Below are positions 34,135 to 42,540 of a stretch of DNA of 64,000 bases, in pieces. The notes under the pieces were generated by a model that saw only the letters and a list, made by a program, of their open reading frames with translations, ran no database searches and was not told where the DNA came from. Source of the stretch: an uncultured Olsenella sp. (GTDB lineage: Bacteria; Actinomycetota; Coriobacteriia; Coriobacteriales; Atopobiaceae); assembly GCA_934660915.1 (NCBI GenBank), contig CAKUIF010000003.1:124001-188000 (forward strand), in the 5' to 3' direction. The translations under genes and the position numbers were made by a program. The number at the start of each line of letters is the position of its first letter. Positions within the stretch are counted from its first letter, which is position 1.

Positions 34135-35055
34135 CTAGTCCCGCGCGACGCTCGGGTTCTCGGCGATCACGCGCTCAAGCTCGGCGATGTAGCGCTCCAC
34201 GAGCCTGGTGGCGCGGCGCTCCTCGTGCATGATGTAGCCCACGTGCATGACGGGGGCGTCCTCGAGCGGGATGCTCACGATGCCCGACTGCATCTCGCTC
34301 GTGAGCACGCCCGTCGAGAGGGTGTAGCCGTTGTAGCTGGTCAGCAGGTTCGACAGCGTCGCTCGGTCCGTGTAGCGGATGTTCTTGGAGCAGGGGATGT
34401 AGGCCAGCGGCTCCTCGCTGTAATGGAACGAGTTGACGGTGCCCTGCTCGAAGCTGTAGCGCGCGTAGGGGGCGAGGTCGTCCAGGCGAACGGACGGCTT
34501 GTCGGCGAGCGGGTGGCCCGTGCCCACGAACACGTGGACGTCGGCCGAGAACAGCGGCGTGAACGCCACGCGGGCCGCCGCCATCGCCCGGCGCAGGACG
34601 CGCTCGTTGAAGTCGTCGAGGTAGAGGATGCCGACCTCGCTGCGGAATTCGCTCACGTCCTCGATGATCTGCGCCGTCGTGGTCTCGCGCAGGACGAACT
34701 CGAACTCGCTTCCCTGGAAGTGCTCGACGACGTTGACGAAGGCGGCGAGGCTGAAGGCGTAGTGCTGGGTCGAGACGGCAAGGCGCGCGCCCGGGGCGGC
34801 CTTCTCCCTGAAGCGCGTGGCAAGAAGGTCCGCCTGCTCGACAACCTGACGGGCATAGCCCAGAAGCTCGGTGCCGTCGTTGGTGAGCGTGACGCCACGG
34901 TTGCTGCGGGTGAAGATCTCGATCCCGAGCTCGCGCTCGAGCTCGCTCACGGCGGCCGAGACGTTGGACTGGGAGGTGTAGAGGTTGCCTGCGGCGGCGT
35001 TGATCGAGCCGCACTCGGCGACCGCGATGAGGTAGCGAAGCTGCTGGAGCGTCAT
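34135..35055 (-). CDS. LysR-family regulator, divergent from leuCDB
   Basis: 306 residues: an N-terminal winged helix-turn-helix (MTLQQLRYLIAVAECGSINAAAG, then TSQSNVSAAVSELERELG) and a LysR substrate-binding domain with RYSFEQGTVNSFHY and TLSTGVLTSEM. LysR proteins normally bind the divergent promoter next to them. The 155-base gap to leuC (35056-35210), which contains an AT-rich TTGTATTATTGG, is the likely site. Control of leuCDB in response to a pathway intermediate is a reasonable inference only. Confidence 0.85.
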   Translation of the reverse strand: MTLQQLRYLIAVAECGSINAAAGNLYTSQSNVSAAVSELERELGIEIFTRSNRGVTLTNDGTELLGYARQVVEQADLLATRFREKAAPGARLAVSTQHYAFSLAAFVNVVEHFQGSEFEFVLRETTTAQIIEDVSEFRSEVGILYLDDFNERVLRRAMAAARVAFTPLFSADVHVFVGTGHPLADKPSVRLDDLAPYARYSFEQGTVNSFHYSEEPLAYIPCSKNIRYTDRATLSNLLTSYNGYTLSTGVLTSEMQSGIVSIPLEDAPVMHVGYIMHEERRATRLVERYIAELERVIAENPSVARD

Positions 35056-35210
35056 ATGGTTTCCCTGCTTGGTTCGGGTGCTCGGCTTACGCCGACGAGT
35101 GTTACCAATTGTAGGCGGGCGCCCGTCGCGATAAACCAGGCTTGTATTATTGGAACACTGAGTTTACGAGGGGCTTTGAGCATTGCGGCCCTTTTTGGAG
35201 AGGAGTTTAC

Positions 35211-36476
35211 ATGGCACGTCCCATGACCATGGCCGAGAAGATCCTGGCAGCCCACGCCGGGCTTGAGGAGGTCGTCCCCGGCCAGCTCGTCGAGTGCGAC
35301 CTGGACCTGGTGCTCGCCAACGACATCACGGCCCCCATCGCCATCAAGACTGTGCGCGAGATCGGCGCCGGCGTCTTCGATCGCGACCGCATCTGCCTCG
35401 TGCCCGACCACTACAGCCCGAACAAGGACATCAAGAGCGCCGAGCAGACCAAGGTCACGCGCGACTTCGCCCACGAGCACGGCATCACCAACTACTTCGA
35501 GCAGGGCTGCATGGGCATCGAGCATGCCCTTCTTCCCGAGCAGGGCGTCGTCGTCCCCGGCGATCTCATGATCGGCGCCGACTCCCACACCTGCACCTAC
35601 GGCGGCATCGGCGCCTTCTCCACGGGCGTCGGCTCCACGGACGCCGGCGTGGGCATGGCCACCGGCCGCGCCTGGTTCAAGGTGCCTGAGACCATCCGCT
35701 TCGTCATCGATGGCGAGCTGCCCGAGGGGGCCTCGGCCAAGGACGTCATCCTGCACATCATCGGCAAGATCGGCGTCGACGGCGCGCTCTACTGCGCCAT
35801 GGAGTTCGCGGGCTCGACCATCGAGGCGCTTTCCGTCGAGGGCCGTCTGACCATCGCGAACATGGCCATCGAGGCCGGCGGCAAGGCTGGCCTCTTTGAG
35901 GTCGACGAGAAGTGCCGCGCCTACGTCGAGCGCCGCGCCAAGCGCCCGATCCGCGAGTTCCACCCGGACGCCGACGCCGCGTATAAGCAGGTCATCCACA
36001 TCGACGCGGCCGACATCGTGCCGTGCGTCTCGTGGCCGCACCTGCCGAGCAACACCCATCCCGTGGCCGAGAGCCGCGAGGTCAAGATCGACCAGGCCGT
36101 CATCGGCTCCTGCACCAACGGCCGCATCGAGGACATGCGCGCCGCCGCCGAGGTTCTGCGCGGCCGCGTCGTCGACCCGAACGTCCGCTGCATCGTCATC
36201 CCAGCGACGCAGGGCGTGTGGCTGCAGTGCGTGCACGAGGGCCTCATGGACGTCTTCATCAACGCACACTGTGTCGTCTCGACGCCCACCTGCGGCCCGT
36301 GCCTGGGCGGCTACATGGGCATCCTCGCCGCGGGCGAGAAGTGCGTGAGCTCCACCAACCGCAACTTCGTCGGCCGCATGGGTGACCCGACCTCCGAGGT
36401 CTACCTGGCCTCGCCTGCCGTCTGCGCCGCATCCGCCGTCGCCGGCCACATCGCGCTGCCCTCCGACCTCGACTAG
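35211..36476 (+). CDS. leuC: 3-isopropylmalate dehydratase large subunit
   Basis: 421 residues from the ATG at 35211 with GGAGAGGAG upstream; the longer frame has no ribosome site. It isomerises 2- to 3-isopropylmalate together with LeuD. Fe-S cluster cysteines are visible in GSCTNGRIEDM and PTCGPCLGGYMG. GADSHTCTYGG and the short length (about 420) mark it as the LeuC2/homoaconitase-like subtype found in archaea and many anaerobes, unlike the 465-residue enterobacterial type. It is first in a leuC-leuD-leuB operon. Confidence 0.94.
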   Translation: MARPMTMAEKILAAHAGLEEVVPGQLVECDLDLVLANDITAPIAIKTVREIGAGVFDRDRICLVPDHYSPNKDIKSAEQTKVTRDFAHEHGITNYFEQGCMGIEHALLPEQGVVVPGDLMIGADSHTCTYGGIGAFSTGVGSTDAGVGMATGRAWFKVPETIRFVIDGELPEGASAKDVILHIIGKIGVDGALYCAMEFAGSTIEALSVEGRLTIANMAIEAGGKAGLFEVDEKCRAYVERRAKRPIREFHPDADAAYKQVIHIDAADIVPCVSWPHLPSNTHPVAESREVKIDQAVIGSCTNGRIEDMRAAAEVLRGRVVDPNVRCIVIPATQGVWLQCVHEGLMDVFINAHCVVSTPTCGPCLGGYMGILAAGEKCVSSTNRNFVGRMGDPTSEVYLASPAVCAASAVAGHIALPSDLD

Positions 36477-36502
36477 CCGACCGGGAATAGAAAGGAATCC
36501 GC

Positions 36503-37009
36503 ATGCAGTTCAAGGGAACCGTCTTCCGCTACGGCCGCGACATCGACACCGACGTCATCATCCCGGCCCGCTACCTCAACACCTCCGACCCCGCCGAGCT
36601 CGCCAAGCACTGCCTGGAGGACCTCGACACCACCTTTACCAGTCGCGTGAAGCCGGGCGACATCATCGTCGCCGACGAGAACTTCGGCTGCGGTTCTAGC
36701 CGCGAGCACGCGCCGGTTGCCATCAAGGCAGCGGGCGTCAGCTGCGTCATCGCAAAGAGCTTCGCGCGCATCTTCTACCGCAACTCCATCAACATGGGCC
36801 TGCCCATCCTCGAGTGCCCCGAGGCGGTCGACGCCATCTCCGAGGGCGACGTCGTCTCCGTCGACGCCGACACCGGCGCCATCACGGACGAGACCACCGG
36901 CGCCGTCTTCCACGCGCAGCCGTTCCCGGCCTTCATCCAGGAGATCATCAACGACGGCGGCCTTGTGGCGCGCACCAAGCGCGTGCTTGCCGCAAAGAAG
37001 GGCGAGTAG
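36503..37009 (+). CDS. leuD: 3-isopropylmalate dehydratase small subunit
   Basis: 168 residues, the swivelling small subunit that completes the LeuC active site. It has the signature [16 protein letters not shown] near the N-terminus and [12 protein letters not shown], whose serine and arginine contact substrate. Length matches the short LeuD2 class that pairs with LeuC2. A GAAAGGAA ribosome site precedes it and leuB follows after 2 bases. Confidence 0.95.
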   Translation: MQFKGTVFRYGRDIDTDVIIPARYLNTSDPAELAKHCLEDLDTTFTSRVKPGDIIVADENFGCGSSREHAPVAIKAAGVSCVIAKSFARIFYRNSINMGLPILECPEAVDAISEGDVVSVDADTGAITDETTGAVFHAQPFPAFIQEIINDGGLVARTKRVLAAKKGE

Positions 37010-37011
37010 CT

Positions 37012-38124
37012 ATGGCCGCAAAGACGTACAAGATCTGCTGCCTGCCGGGCGACGGCATCGGTCCCGAGGTCATCACCGAGGGCAAGAAGGTCCTGGCCGC
37101 CGTGGGCGCGAAAGCCGGCGTCGAGTTCATCTTCCAGGACCACCTCATCGGCGGCGCCGCCATCGACGCGTGCGGCGACCCGCTGCCCGACGAGACCCTT
37201 GCGGCGGCGAAGGCCGCCGACGCGGTCCTTCTTGCCAGCGTGGGCGGGCCCAAGTGGGACTCCACCGATCCCGACGCCCCGCGTCCCGAGCAGGGGCTCC
37301 TGCGCATCCGCAAGGGGCTGGGCCTCTACACCAACCTGCGCCCCGTCAAGATCTACGACGCTCTGGCCGGCGCCTCCACGTTGCGCCCGGAGGTCATCCG
37401 CGGCGTCGACATGGTGCTCGTCCGCGAGCTCACGGGCGGCATCTACTTCGGGCGCCGCGAGCGCTTCTACGACGAGGAGGGCGCGGGCGCGAACGGCGGC
37501 CGCGGCCAGCGCGCCTACGACATGATGGAGTACCGCGAGTACGAGGTCGAGCGCATCGCGCGCCAGGCGTTCGAGGCTGCGCGCAAGCGCAAGAACAAGG
37601 TGACGAGCGTCGACAAGCGCAACGTGCTCGAGACCTCCCGCATGTGGCGCGAGATCGTCCACCGCGTTCACGACGAGGAGTATCCGGACGTGGAGCTCGA
37701 GGACCTGCTTGTGGACAACACCGCGATGCAGCTCATCAACCGCCCGGCCGACTTCGACGTCGTCGTGACTGAGAACATGTTCGGCGACATCCTCTCGGAT
37801 GAGGCCGCCCAGATCACGGGCTCGCTCGGCATGCTTGCCTCCGCCTCGCTCGGCGACGGCGTGAGCCTGTTCGAGCCGTCCGCCGGCTCCGCGCCCGACA
37901 TCGCGGGCCAGGGCATCGCCAACCCGCTCGCGCAGATCCTGTCCGCCGGCATGCTGCTCACCTACGCGCTCGACATGACCGAGGAGGCCGGCTGGGTCGA
38001 GGCCGCCGTGGAGCGCGTCCTTAACGAGGGCTGGCGCACCCGCGACATCGCCGACGAGAACACCTCCGCCGACCACATCCTCGGCACCGCCGAGATGGGC
38101 AACAAGGTCGTCGCCGCGCTGTAG
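37012..38124 (+). CDS. leuB: 3-isopropylmalate dehydrogenase
   Basis: 370 residues. It oxidatively decarboxylates 3-isopropylmalate with NAD+. Typical features: LPGDGIGPEV, the substrate arginines of LRIRKGLGLYTNLRP, and the metal-binding TENMFGDILSDEAAQITGSLG divided over residues 258-278. The ATG at 37012 follows the leuD stop by 2 bases. The final gene for leucine, a transaminase (ilvE), is not in this window. A strong terminator follows. Confidence 0.96.
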   Translation: MAAKTYKICCLPGDGIGPEVITEGKKVLAAVGAKAGVEFIFQDHLIGGAAIDACGDPLPDETLAAAKAADAVLLASVGGPKWDSTDPDAPRPEQGLLRIRKGLGLYTNLRPVKIYDALAGASTLRPEVIRGVDMVLVRELTGGIYFGRRERFYDEEGAGANGGRGQRAYDMMEYREYEVERIARQAFEAARKRKNKVTSVDKRNVLETSRMWREIVHRVHDEEYPDVELEDLLVDNTAMQLINRPADFDVVVTENMFGDILSDEAAQITGSLGMLASASLGDGVSLFEPSAGSAPDIAGQGIANPLAQILSAGMLLTYALDMTEEAGWVEAAVERVLNEGWRTRDIADENTSADHILGTAEMGNKVVAAL

Positions 38125-38154
38125 GCTAGAGCCGAGTTAATCAAGTGCTTGTCC

Positions 38155-38191
38155 AAGCGCCCCCGCAGCCGTGTGAGCTGCGGGGGCGCTT
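38155..38191. terminator. Bidirectional terminator between leuB and mgtA
   Basis: A perfect 15-bp stem (AAGCGCCCCCGCAGC at 38155-38169, partner at 38177-38191) with a 7-base loop, lying between two convergent genes. It ends in TTT on the plus strand. Confidence 0.85.
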
Positions 38192-38214
38192 TGGGTTGAG
38201 CGGTTCCGACTTAT

Positions 38215-40989
38215 CTAAAGAAGGGCGTTGTTGCGGCGCAGGAAGTGGGTCTTCGCGAAGCAGACGACCAGGACGTAGCCGATGACCATGGCGGCAAGAA
38301 GCCCCCAGTACATGGTGGGCAGCGCGCAGAAATCGAGCGCGGCGCCGATGGGCGAGAAGGGCAGGACGCACGCGACGGCGATCCCGGCGGCGCCCAGCAC
38401 GCACAGCGGCAGGGCGGCGCGGCTGCCCACGAACGGGACCTTCTCGGTGCGGATGAGGTGCACGACGAGGGTCTGGGTCCACATGCTCTCAATGAACCAG
38501 CCTGCCTGGAAGGTGCCGACGAACAGCGCCTGGCCGGCCGCGTCGAGGGTGCCCCAGGCGCCGCCTGCGACGGCGGGGCACACGAAGAAGAAGAGCCCGG
38601 CGAACGTGAGGATGTCGAAGACGGAGCTCAAGGGGCCGAATGCGACCATGAAGCGGCGCACCGATCCGGTGTCCCAGCGGCGCGGGCGGGCGATGGCCTC
38701 CTCGTCGACGTTGTCCCACGGCACTGCGGTGCACGTGAGGTCGTAGATGAGGTTGAGCAGGAGCAACTGGACCGCGGTCATGGGGAGGAACGGCAGGAAC
38801 AGCGCCGCCACCAGGACCGAGAAAATGTTTCCGAAGTTGGAGCTCACGGTCATCTTCACGTACTTGATCATGTTCGCGTAGGTGCGCCGTCCGCACTCGA
38901 TGCCGTGCTCGAGCACCATGAGGTCCTTTTCGAGCAGGATGATGTCTGCCGCCTCGCGCGCCACGTCGACGGCGGAGTCGACCGAGATTCCGCAATCGCT
39001 CTCGCGCATGGCGGCGGCGTCGTTCACCCCGTCGCCCATGTACGCCACGGCGTGCCCGAGGTTGCGCAGGGTGCGCACGACGCGGGCCTTCTGGACGGGG
39101 GAGAGCTTGGCGAAGATGCTCGCCTCCAGGACGGCGACGGAGAGCTGCTCGTCGGTCATGTCCTCGACCTCGGTGCCCGTGAGGACACGGTCCGCAGGGA
39201 TGCCGATGGCGCGGCAGACGTGTGCGGCGACGCGCGCCGAGTCGCCGGTCAGGACCTTCGTGGACACGCCGTGCGCCGTGAGCGCGCGGACGGCCGCCGC
39301 GGAGCTCTGCTTGGGCGGATCGAGGAAGGCGAGGTAGCCGATGAGGACCATATCGCGCTCGTCGTCTACGGTGAGCACGCCGGTGCCTGCGGGCTCGTCC
39401 TTTCGGGCGACGCCGAGCACGCGCATGCCGTCGTCGGCGAGGTCGGCGCCGCGGGCGATGACCTTCTCGGTAAGCTCGTCGGAAAGCGGGAGCACCTTGC
39501 CGTCGACCTCGACCTTCGTGCACACGGCGAGGACCTCCTCGAGGGCGCCCTTGGTCACCATGCGCGTGTTGCCCTTGTTGTCGCCCACGACGACCGAAAG
39601 GCGCCTGCGCTCGAAGTCGAAGGGCAGCTCGTCGATGCCGTGGTAGCGCTCGGCGAGCTCCTCGGCGGTGACGGCGGTGCCGTTGGTCGTGGCCCCGACC
39701 TCGTCAGTTCCCTCGGCGAGCGCGCGCTCGACGATCGCCGCGTCGACGAGGTTCTTGACGCCGGTCGAGAAATAGCTGTTGAGGAAGGCGTAGCGCAGGA
39801 CGCGGGGGTCCTCGTTGCCGTTGACGTCCAGGTGGCGCTCAAGGACGATGCGGTCCTCGGTGAGGGTGCCGGTCTTGTCAGTGCACAGGACGTCGACGGC
39901 GCCGAGGTCCTGGATGGCGTCGAGGCGCTTGACGATCACGCGGTCGTGGCTGAGGTCGACCGCGCCCTTGCCGAGGCACGTGGTCACGAGCATGGGCAGC
40001 ATCTCGGGCGTGAGGCCGACCGCGACGGACAGCGAGAAGAGAAGGGCCGCGACCCAGTCGCCCTTGGTGACTCCGGAGATGACGAAGACGAACGGCAACA
40101 TGACGAACATCAGGCGCATGAGCAGGCGGCTCGTGGACTTGATGCCCGTGTCGAAGGAGGTCTCGCGCTTGCGGCCGACGAGCGTTCCGGTGGCCTCGCC
40201 GAACATCGTTCGGGCGCCGGTGGCCACGACGACGCCGCGAGCGTTGCCCGAGATCACGGTGGAGCCCATGAAGGCGAGGTCCTCGAGGTCGGTGAGCGCC
40301 CGCCCGATGACGGCGCCGTCCTCGTCGAGCTCCGCGCGCTTCTCGATGGGCTCGGACTCGCCGGTGAGCGAAGCCTGGCTCACAAAGAGGTCGCGTGCCG
40401 CGAAGATGCGAAGGTCGGCGGGGACGATGTCGCCGGAAGAGAGGTGGATGACGTCGCCGACGACGATCTCGTCGATGGGGGTCTCATTGCCGCCGTCGCC
40501 GTCGCGCTCGACCTCGGCGGTCGACTCGACCATCTCGGCCAGGGCCTCGGCGGCAACGGTGCTCTTCTCGTCCTGGACAAAGCGCAGGACGCCGGATACG
40601 AGGACCATCGCGCCGATGATCAGCGGCGTCGAGAGGTCGCGCTCGGTGCCCGTGGCGAAGACCCAGTCGGTGAGGACCGAGACCGCGGCGATGAAGATGA
40701 GGATGTAGGTGAAGGGGTCGGCGAACGCCGCCAAGAAGCGCAGGGGCAGCGGCTTTTTTGTTGCTTGGGCGACGGCGTTGGTGCCGTAGAACTCGCGGGC
40801 GCTCTCGACCTGGTCGGAGGCGAGCCCCTCCTCACGGCTGCCGAGCTCCACGAAGAGCTCGTCGCGCGTCGCGGCGGCAACATGGCGCAGCCATTCCTGC
40901 TGGCCTGCGGCGCGGGCGGCCTTCTTTGTGGTCCTGGGGGTCTTGACGTCGCCTGCGCTCATGCGGGCGATGAGGTCACGCAGCTTCAT
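38215..40989 (-). CDS. mgtA: Magnesium-importing P-type ATPase (MgtA/MgtB type)
   Basis: 924 residues, type IIIB P-ATPase. Visible landmarks: actuator TGES (209-212), the TM4 motif GLTPEMLPM (325-333), phosphorylation D371 in CTDKTGTLT, and the hinge MGDGVNDAAAMRESDCGISV. About ten TM segments. The LTPEMLPM motif separates Mg2+ importers from Ca2+ pumps. It would import Mg2+ under limitation. It has a 90-base structured leader after a small leader ORF (41083-41184), suggesting mRNA-leader control as in other mgtA genes. The ATG follows GCGAGGTGCGCC. Confidence 0.93.
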   Translation of the reverse strand: MKLRDLIARMSAGDVKTPRTTKKAARAAGQQEWLRHVAAATRDELFVELGSREEGLASDQVESAREFYGTNAVAQATKKPLPLRFLAAFADPFTYILIFIAAVSVLTDWVFATGTERDLSTPLIIGAMVLVSGVLRFVQDEKSTVAAEALAEMVESTAEVERDGDGGNETPIDEIVVGDVIHLSSGDIVPADLRIFAARDLFVSQASLTGESEPIEKRAELDEDGAVIGRALTDLEDLAFMGSTVISGNARGVVVATGARTMFGEATGTLVGRKRETSFDTGIKSTSRLLMRLMFVMLPFVFVISGVTKGDWVAALLFSLSVAVGLTPEMLPMLVTTCLGKGAVDLSHDRVIVKRLDAIQDLGAVDVLCTDKTGTLTEDRIVLERHLDVNGNEDPRVLRYAFLNSYFSTGVKNLVDAAIVERALAEGTDEVGATTNGTAVTAEELAERYHGIDELPFDFERRRLSVVVGDNKGNTRMVTKGALEEVLAVCTKVEVDGKVLPLSDELTEKVIARGADLADDGMRVLGVARKDEPAGTGVLTVDDERDMVLIGYLAFLDPPKQSSAAAVRALTAHGVSTKVLTGDSARVAAHVCRAIGIPADRVLTGTEVEDMTDEQLSVAVLEASIFAKLSPVQKARVVRTLRNLGHAVAYMGDGVNDAAAMRESDCGISVDSAVDVAREAADIILLEKDLMVLEHGIECGRRTYANMIKYVKMTVSSNFGNIFSVLVAALFLPFLPMTAVQLLLLNLIYDLTCTAVPWDNVDEEAIARPRRWDTGSVRRFMVAFGPLSSVFDILTFAGLFFFVCPAVAGGAWGTLDAAGQALFVGTFQAGWFIESMWTQTLVVHLIRTEKVPFVGSRAALPLCVLGAAGIAVACVLPFSPIGAALDFCALPTMYWGLLAAMVIGYVLVVCFAKTHFLRRNNALL

Positions 40990-41082
40990 GGCGCACCTCG
41001 CAATCCCGGGATGTATGTAAGGGCTCCGGCTATGCCGGTGGGCCTAGGAGGCACGTATGTGCGCACACGCCGCCCGTGCGGG
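40990..41082 (-). promoter_or_regulatory. Structured mRNA leader between the mgtA leader ORF and mgtA
   Basis: Read on the minus strand this holds consecutive small hairpins: GCCCG-CA-CGGGC right after the leader ORF, then a GTGTGCGCAC palindrome and CCGGC-ATA-GCCGG. There is no clear T tract. It could couple leader-ORF translation to mgtA expression. I could not match it to the M-box consensus by eye. Confidence 0.45.
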
Positions 41083-41184
41083 CTAGGCGCGACGGGCGCT
41101 CGCCATCCCGAGGGCGGGCACCTCCTCCGTAAACTGCAGAATCAAGTGTTTGTGACTTTGACTATGACTCGATCCGTCGGACAT
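41083..41184 (-). CDS. 33-residue leader ORF upstream of mgtA
   Basis: The ATG at 41184 has an excellent ribosome site (GAGGAGGTG, 5 bases upstream) and encodes MSDGSSHSQSHKHLILQF, then TEEVPALGMASARRA and a stop. Nothing else explains so strong a ribosome site here. The product is not hydrophobic. A TEEVP stretch (acidic residues then Pro) recalls the acidic/Pro motifs of enteric mgtA leaders that make ribosomes drop off at low Mg2+, but it sits deeper in the peptide than usual. A role as a sensing leader peptide is inferred. Confidence 0.55.
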   Translation of the reverse strand: MSDGSSHSQSHKHLILQFTEEVPALGMASARRA

Positions 41185-41318
41185 GGTGCACCTCCTCGAT
41201 GCTGTGGGCTAAGCCCCGTGAGCAATCCGCATGGGACTATAGCAGAGTTTACCCTTGCGGGCCTGTAATTGCTTTGTAAGCAGGACCAGAGCGCCACTGG
41301 CGGCACCCTGGACGGGGA

Positions 41319-41591
41319 TTATGCGGCCGGCGGTTCCTCCTCGGAGCCTGGGCGGCGCCGTGGGTGGGCGTCCGCCCAGTCGACGAGGATGGTGTTGATC
41401 ATCGCCGAGCGCGAGATCGCGCGTCGGTCCGCCTCCTCATCGAGGTGGTACATCAGCCACTCGGGGATGTTGATGGAGAAGCGCGCCTTCTCGTTGCTGC
41501 ACCAGGTTGGATTTTCCCAATCGGTGCAATCGTCGAGGTCCTCCCCTCGGTCGAGACGCTCTTCAAGTTCTTTGATTGTCATATCGCTCAT
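41319..41591 (-). CDS. brnA: BrnA-like antitoxin (ribbon-helix-helix)
   Basis: 90 residues from the ATG at 41591 (AAAGG upstream): MSDMTIKELEERLDRGEDLDD...WENPTW, then RFSINIPEWLMYHLDEEADRRAISRSAMINTIL. The last part is a ribbon-helix-helix (CopG/BrnA) DNA-binding and toxin-binding region. In BrnTA modules the toxin gene comes first and the antitoxin represses the promoter. Here it lies directly downstream of brnT on the same strand and, in the present sequence, is in the same frame as the shifted brnT. Confidence 0.8.
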   Translation of the reverse strand: MSDMTIKELEERLDRGEDLDDCTDWENPTWCSNEKARFSINIPEWLMYHLDEEADRRAISRSAMINTILVDWADAHPRRRPGSEEEPPAA

Positions 41592-41843
41592 ACTGATGCC
41601 TTTCTTTTTGCGAGGAGTGGCGGGCGGAGATAATCCTCTTTGTCTCGCCTCGCCTCGCCTCGCGTAGACAACGGTGAGGTACTCGCCTCTGATCCGTGTG
41701 ACGGCGCGGGATCTCTTCTCGCCGTTTGCGTTGCTCTCGAATTCGATGTAATCGCCCGAGAGAACCTCCGCCGCTTCCTCGAACGTCACGCCGTGCTTCT
41801 CTTCGTTTATCCGAGCTTTGTCTTTGTCCCAGAGGATCCTCAC
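41319..41843 (-). CDS. brnT: BrnT-type toxin frame running into BrnA (shifted brnT)
   Basis: From a GTG at 41843 (GGAG upstream) the frame reads as a BrnT RNase toxin: MRILWDKDKARINEEKHGVTF, EEAAEVLSGDYIEFES, RGEYLTVVYARRGE. The expected ending R-G-E-T-K-R-I-I-S-A-R... lies in another frame and would stop at 41563, overlapping brnA by 29 bases. In this sequence four copies of GCGAG (41644-41663) put the frame out, and it runs on without a stop through all of brnA, giving a 174-residue fusion. Three copies would restore canonical BrnT exactly. So toxin and antitoxin are fused, or the toxin is off. Confidence 0.75.
   Translation of the reverse strand: MRILWDKDKARINEEKHGVTFEEAAEVLSGDYIEFESNANGEKRSRAVTRIRGEYLTVVYARRGEARQRGLSPPATPRKKKGISMSDMTIKELEERLDRGEDLDDCTDWENPTWCSNEKARFSINIPEWLMYHLDEEADRRAISRSAMINTILVDWADAHPRRRPGSEEEPPAA
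41644..41663. repeat. Pentanucleotide repeat (CTCGC)x4 in brnT
   Basis: Four perfect tandem copies of CTCGC (GCGAG on the coding strand). A change of one unit alters the brnT reading frame by 5 bases. Such short tandem repeats are typical sites of replication slippage. Confidence 0.9.
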
Positions 41844-41892
41844 GGCAGCTCCATTCTATGATTGCGTTCAAATGATGTCAAATACACACCAA

Positions 41893-42540
41893 TCAAGCGC
41901 GTGATATGAGCCGATAGGAATCCTCAAAGAGATAATTGCGAATGTCCTTCTCGCCGCCTGGGTAGAGGTCGACGATGAACGCCTCGTCGACGTCGACGCC
42001 GTTCAGCTCGCCGATTCCTATGCTGCAGATCGTCGCCGGCACATATCCGGGCCTGCGCCTGCCGCCGGCTACCCGCTGCTCGTCGAAGACCCAGACCTTG
42101 AAGCCTTGGTCGAGCGCTGCTGTGGGAACGATTGGCGCATCGATGAAGGCGCCGAGCCGCTCGCTTCCCGGCTGCCTCACGTCGATGGCGTGCAGCGCCG
42201 CCGCCATGTCCGCGACGCCGCTCTCGGCATAGCCGACATAGGGAAAGACGCGCTCCGTGATCTGCCAGCCGTCGATGACGTAGACGCCGTTGTCGAGGCC
42301 CGAAACCATATCGGCATCGGTGGTGTACGGCACGACGCCGACCGAAAGCCCGCCGCCAAAGAAGTTCGCGATCACTTGGACGAGGCGGGCCGTGCCGTAG
42401 CCGAGGTCGGCGGACGGTGGGCGGAACCGTTTGAGGCCGCAGTAGGCGCAAAACGGCTCGACGAAGTCGCGGCTTCCGTTCCAGTGCAGGTAGACGCCGA
42501 GTTTGCGTTCCGGTGTGGTGATGATGGCCCTGTTTCCCAT
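41893..42540 (-). CDS. Conserved hypothetical protein
   Basis: 215 residues from the ATG at 42540. It begins MGNRAIITTPERKLGVYLHWNG and has aromatic-rich stretches (VEPFCAYCGLKRFRPP). It is soluble, with no signal peptide or membrane segment. I recognise no enzyme motif. Similar proteins starting GNRAVI...LYLHWNG occur on phages and accessory regions, but I cannot assign a function. Its start overlaps the stop of the preceding gene (TGATG), so they are translationally coupled and probably act together. Confidence 0.7.
   Translation of the reverse strand: MGNRAIITTPERKLGVYLHWNGSRDFVEPFCAYCGLKRFRPPSADLGYGTARLVQVIANFFGGGLSVGVVPYTTDADMVSGLDNGVYVIDGWQITERVFPYVGYAESGVADMAAALHAIDVRQPGSERLGAFIDAPIVPTAALDQGFKVWVFDEQRVAGGRRRPGYVPATICSIGIGELNGVDVDEAFIVDLYPGGEKDIRNYLFEDSYRLISRA

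Noticed and set aside
40990..41184. M-box (Mg2+ riboswitch) upstream of mgtA
   Set aside because: I could not recognise the conserved core by eye; the leader ORF is the better-supported feature.
38245..41268. 1007-codon plus-strand frame opposite mgtA
   Set aside because: Antisense shadow; Asp/Gly/His-rich with no domain, while the minus strand encodes a clear P-type ATPase.
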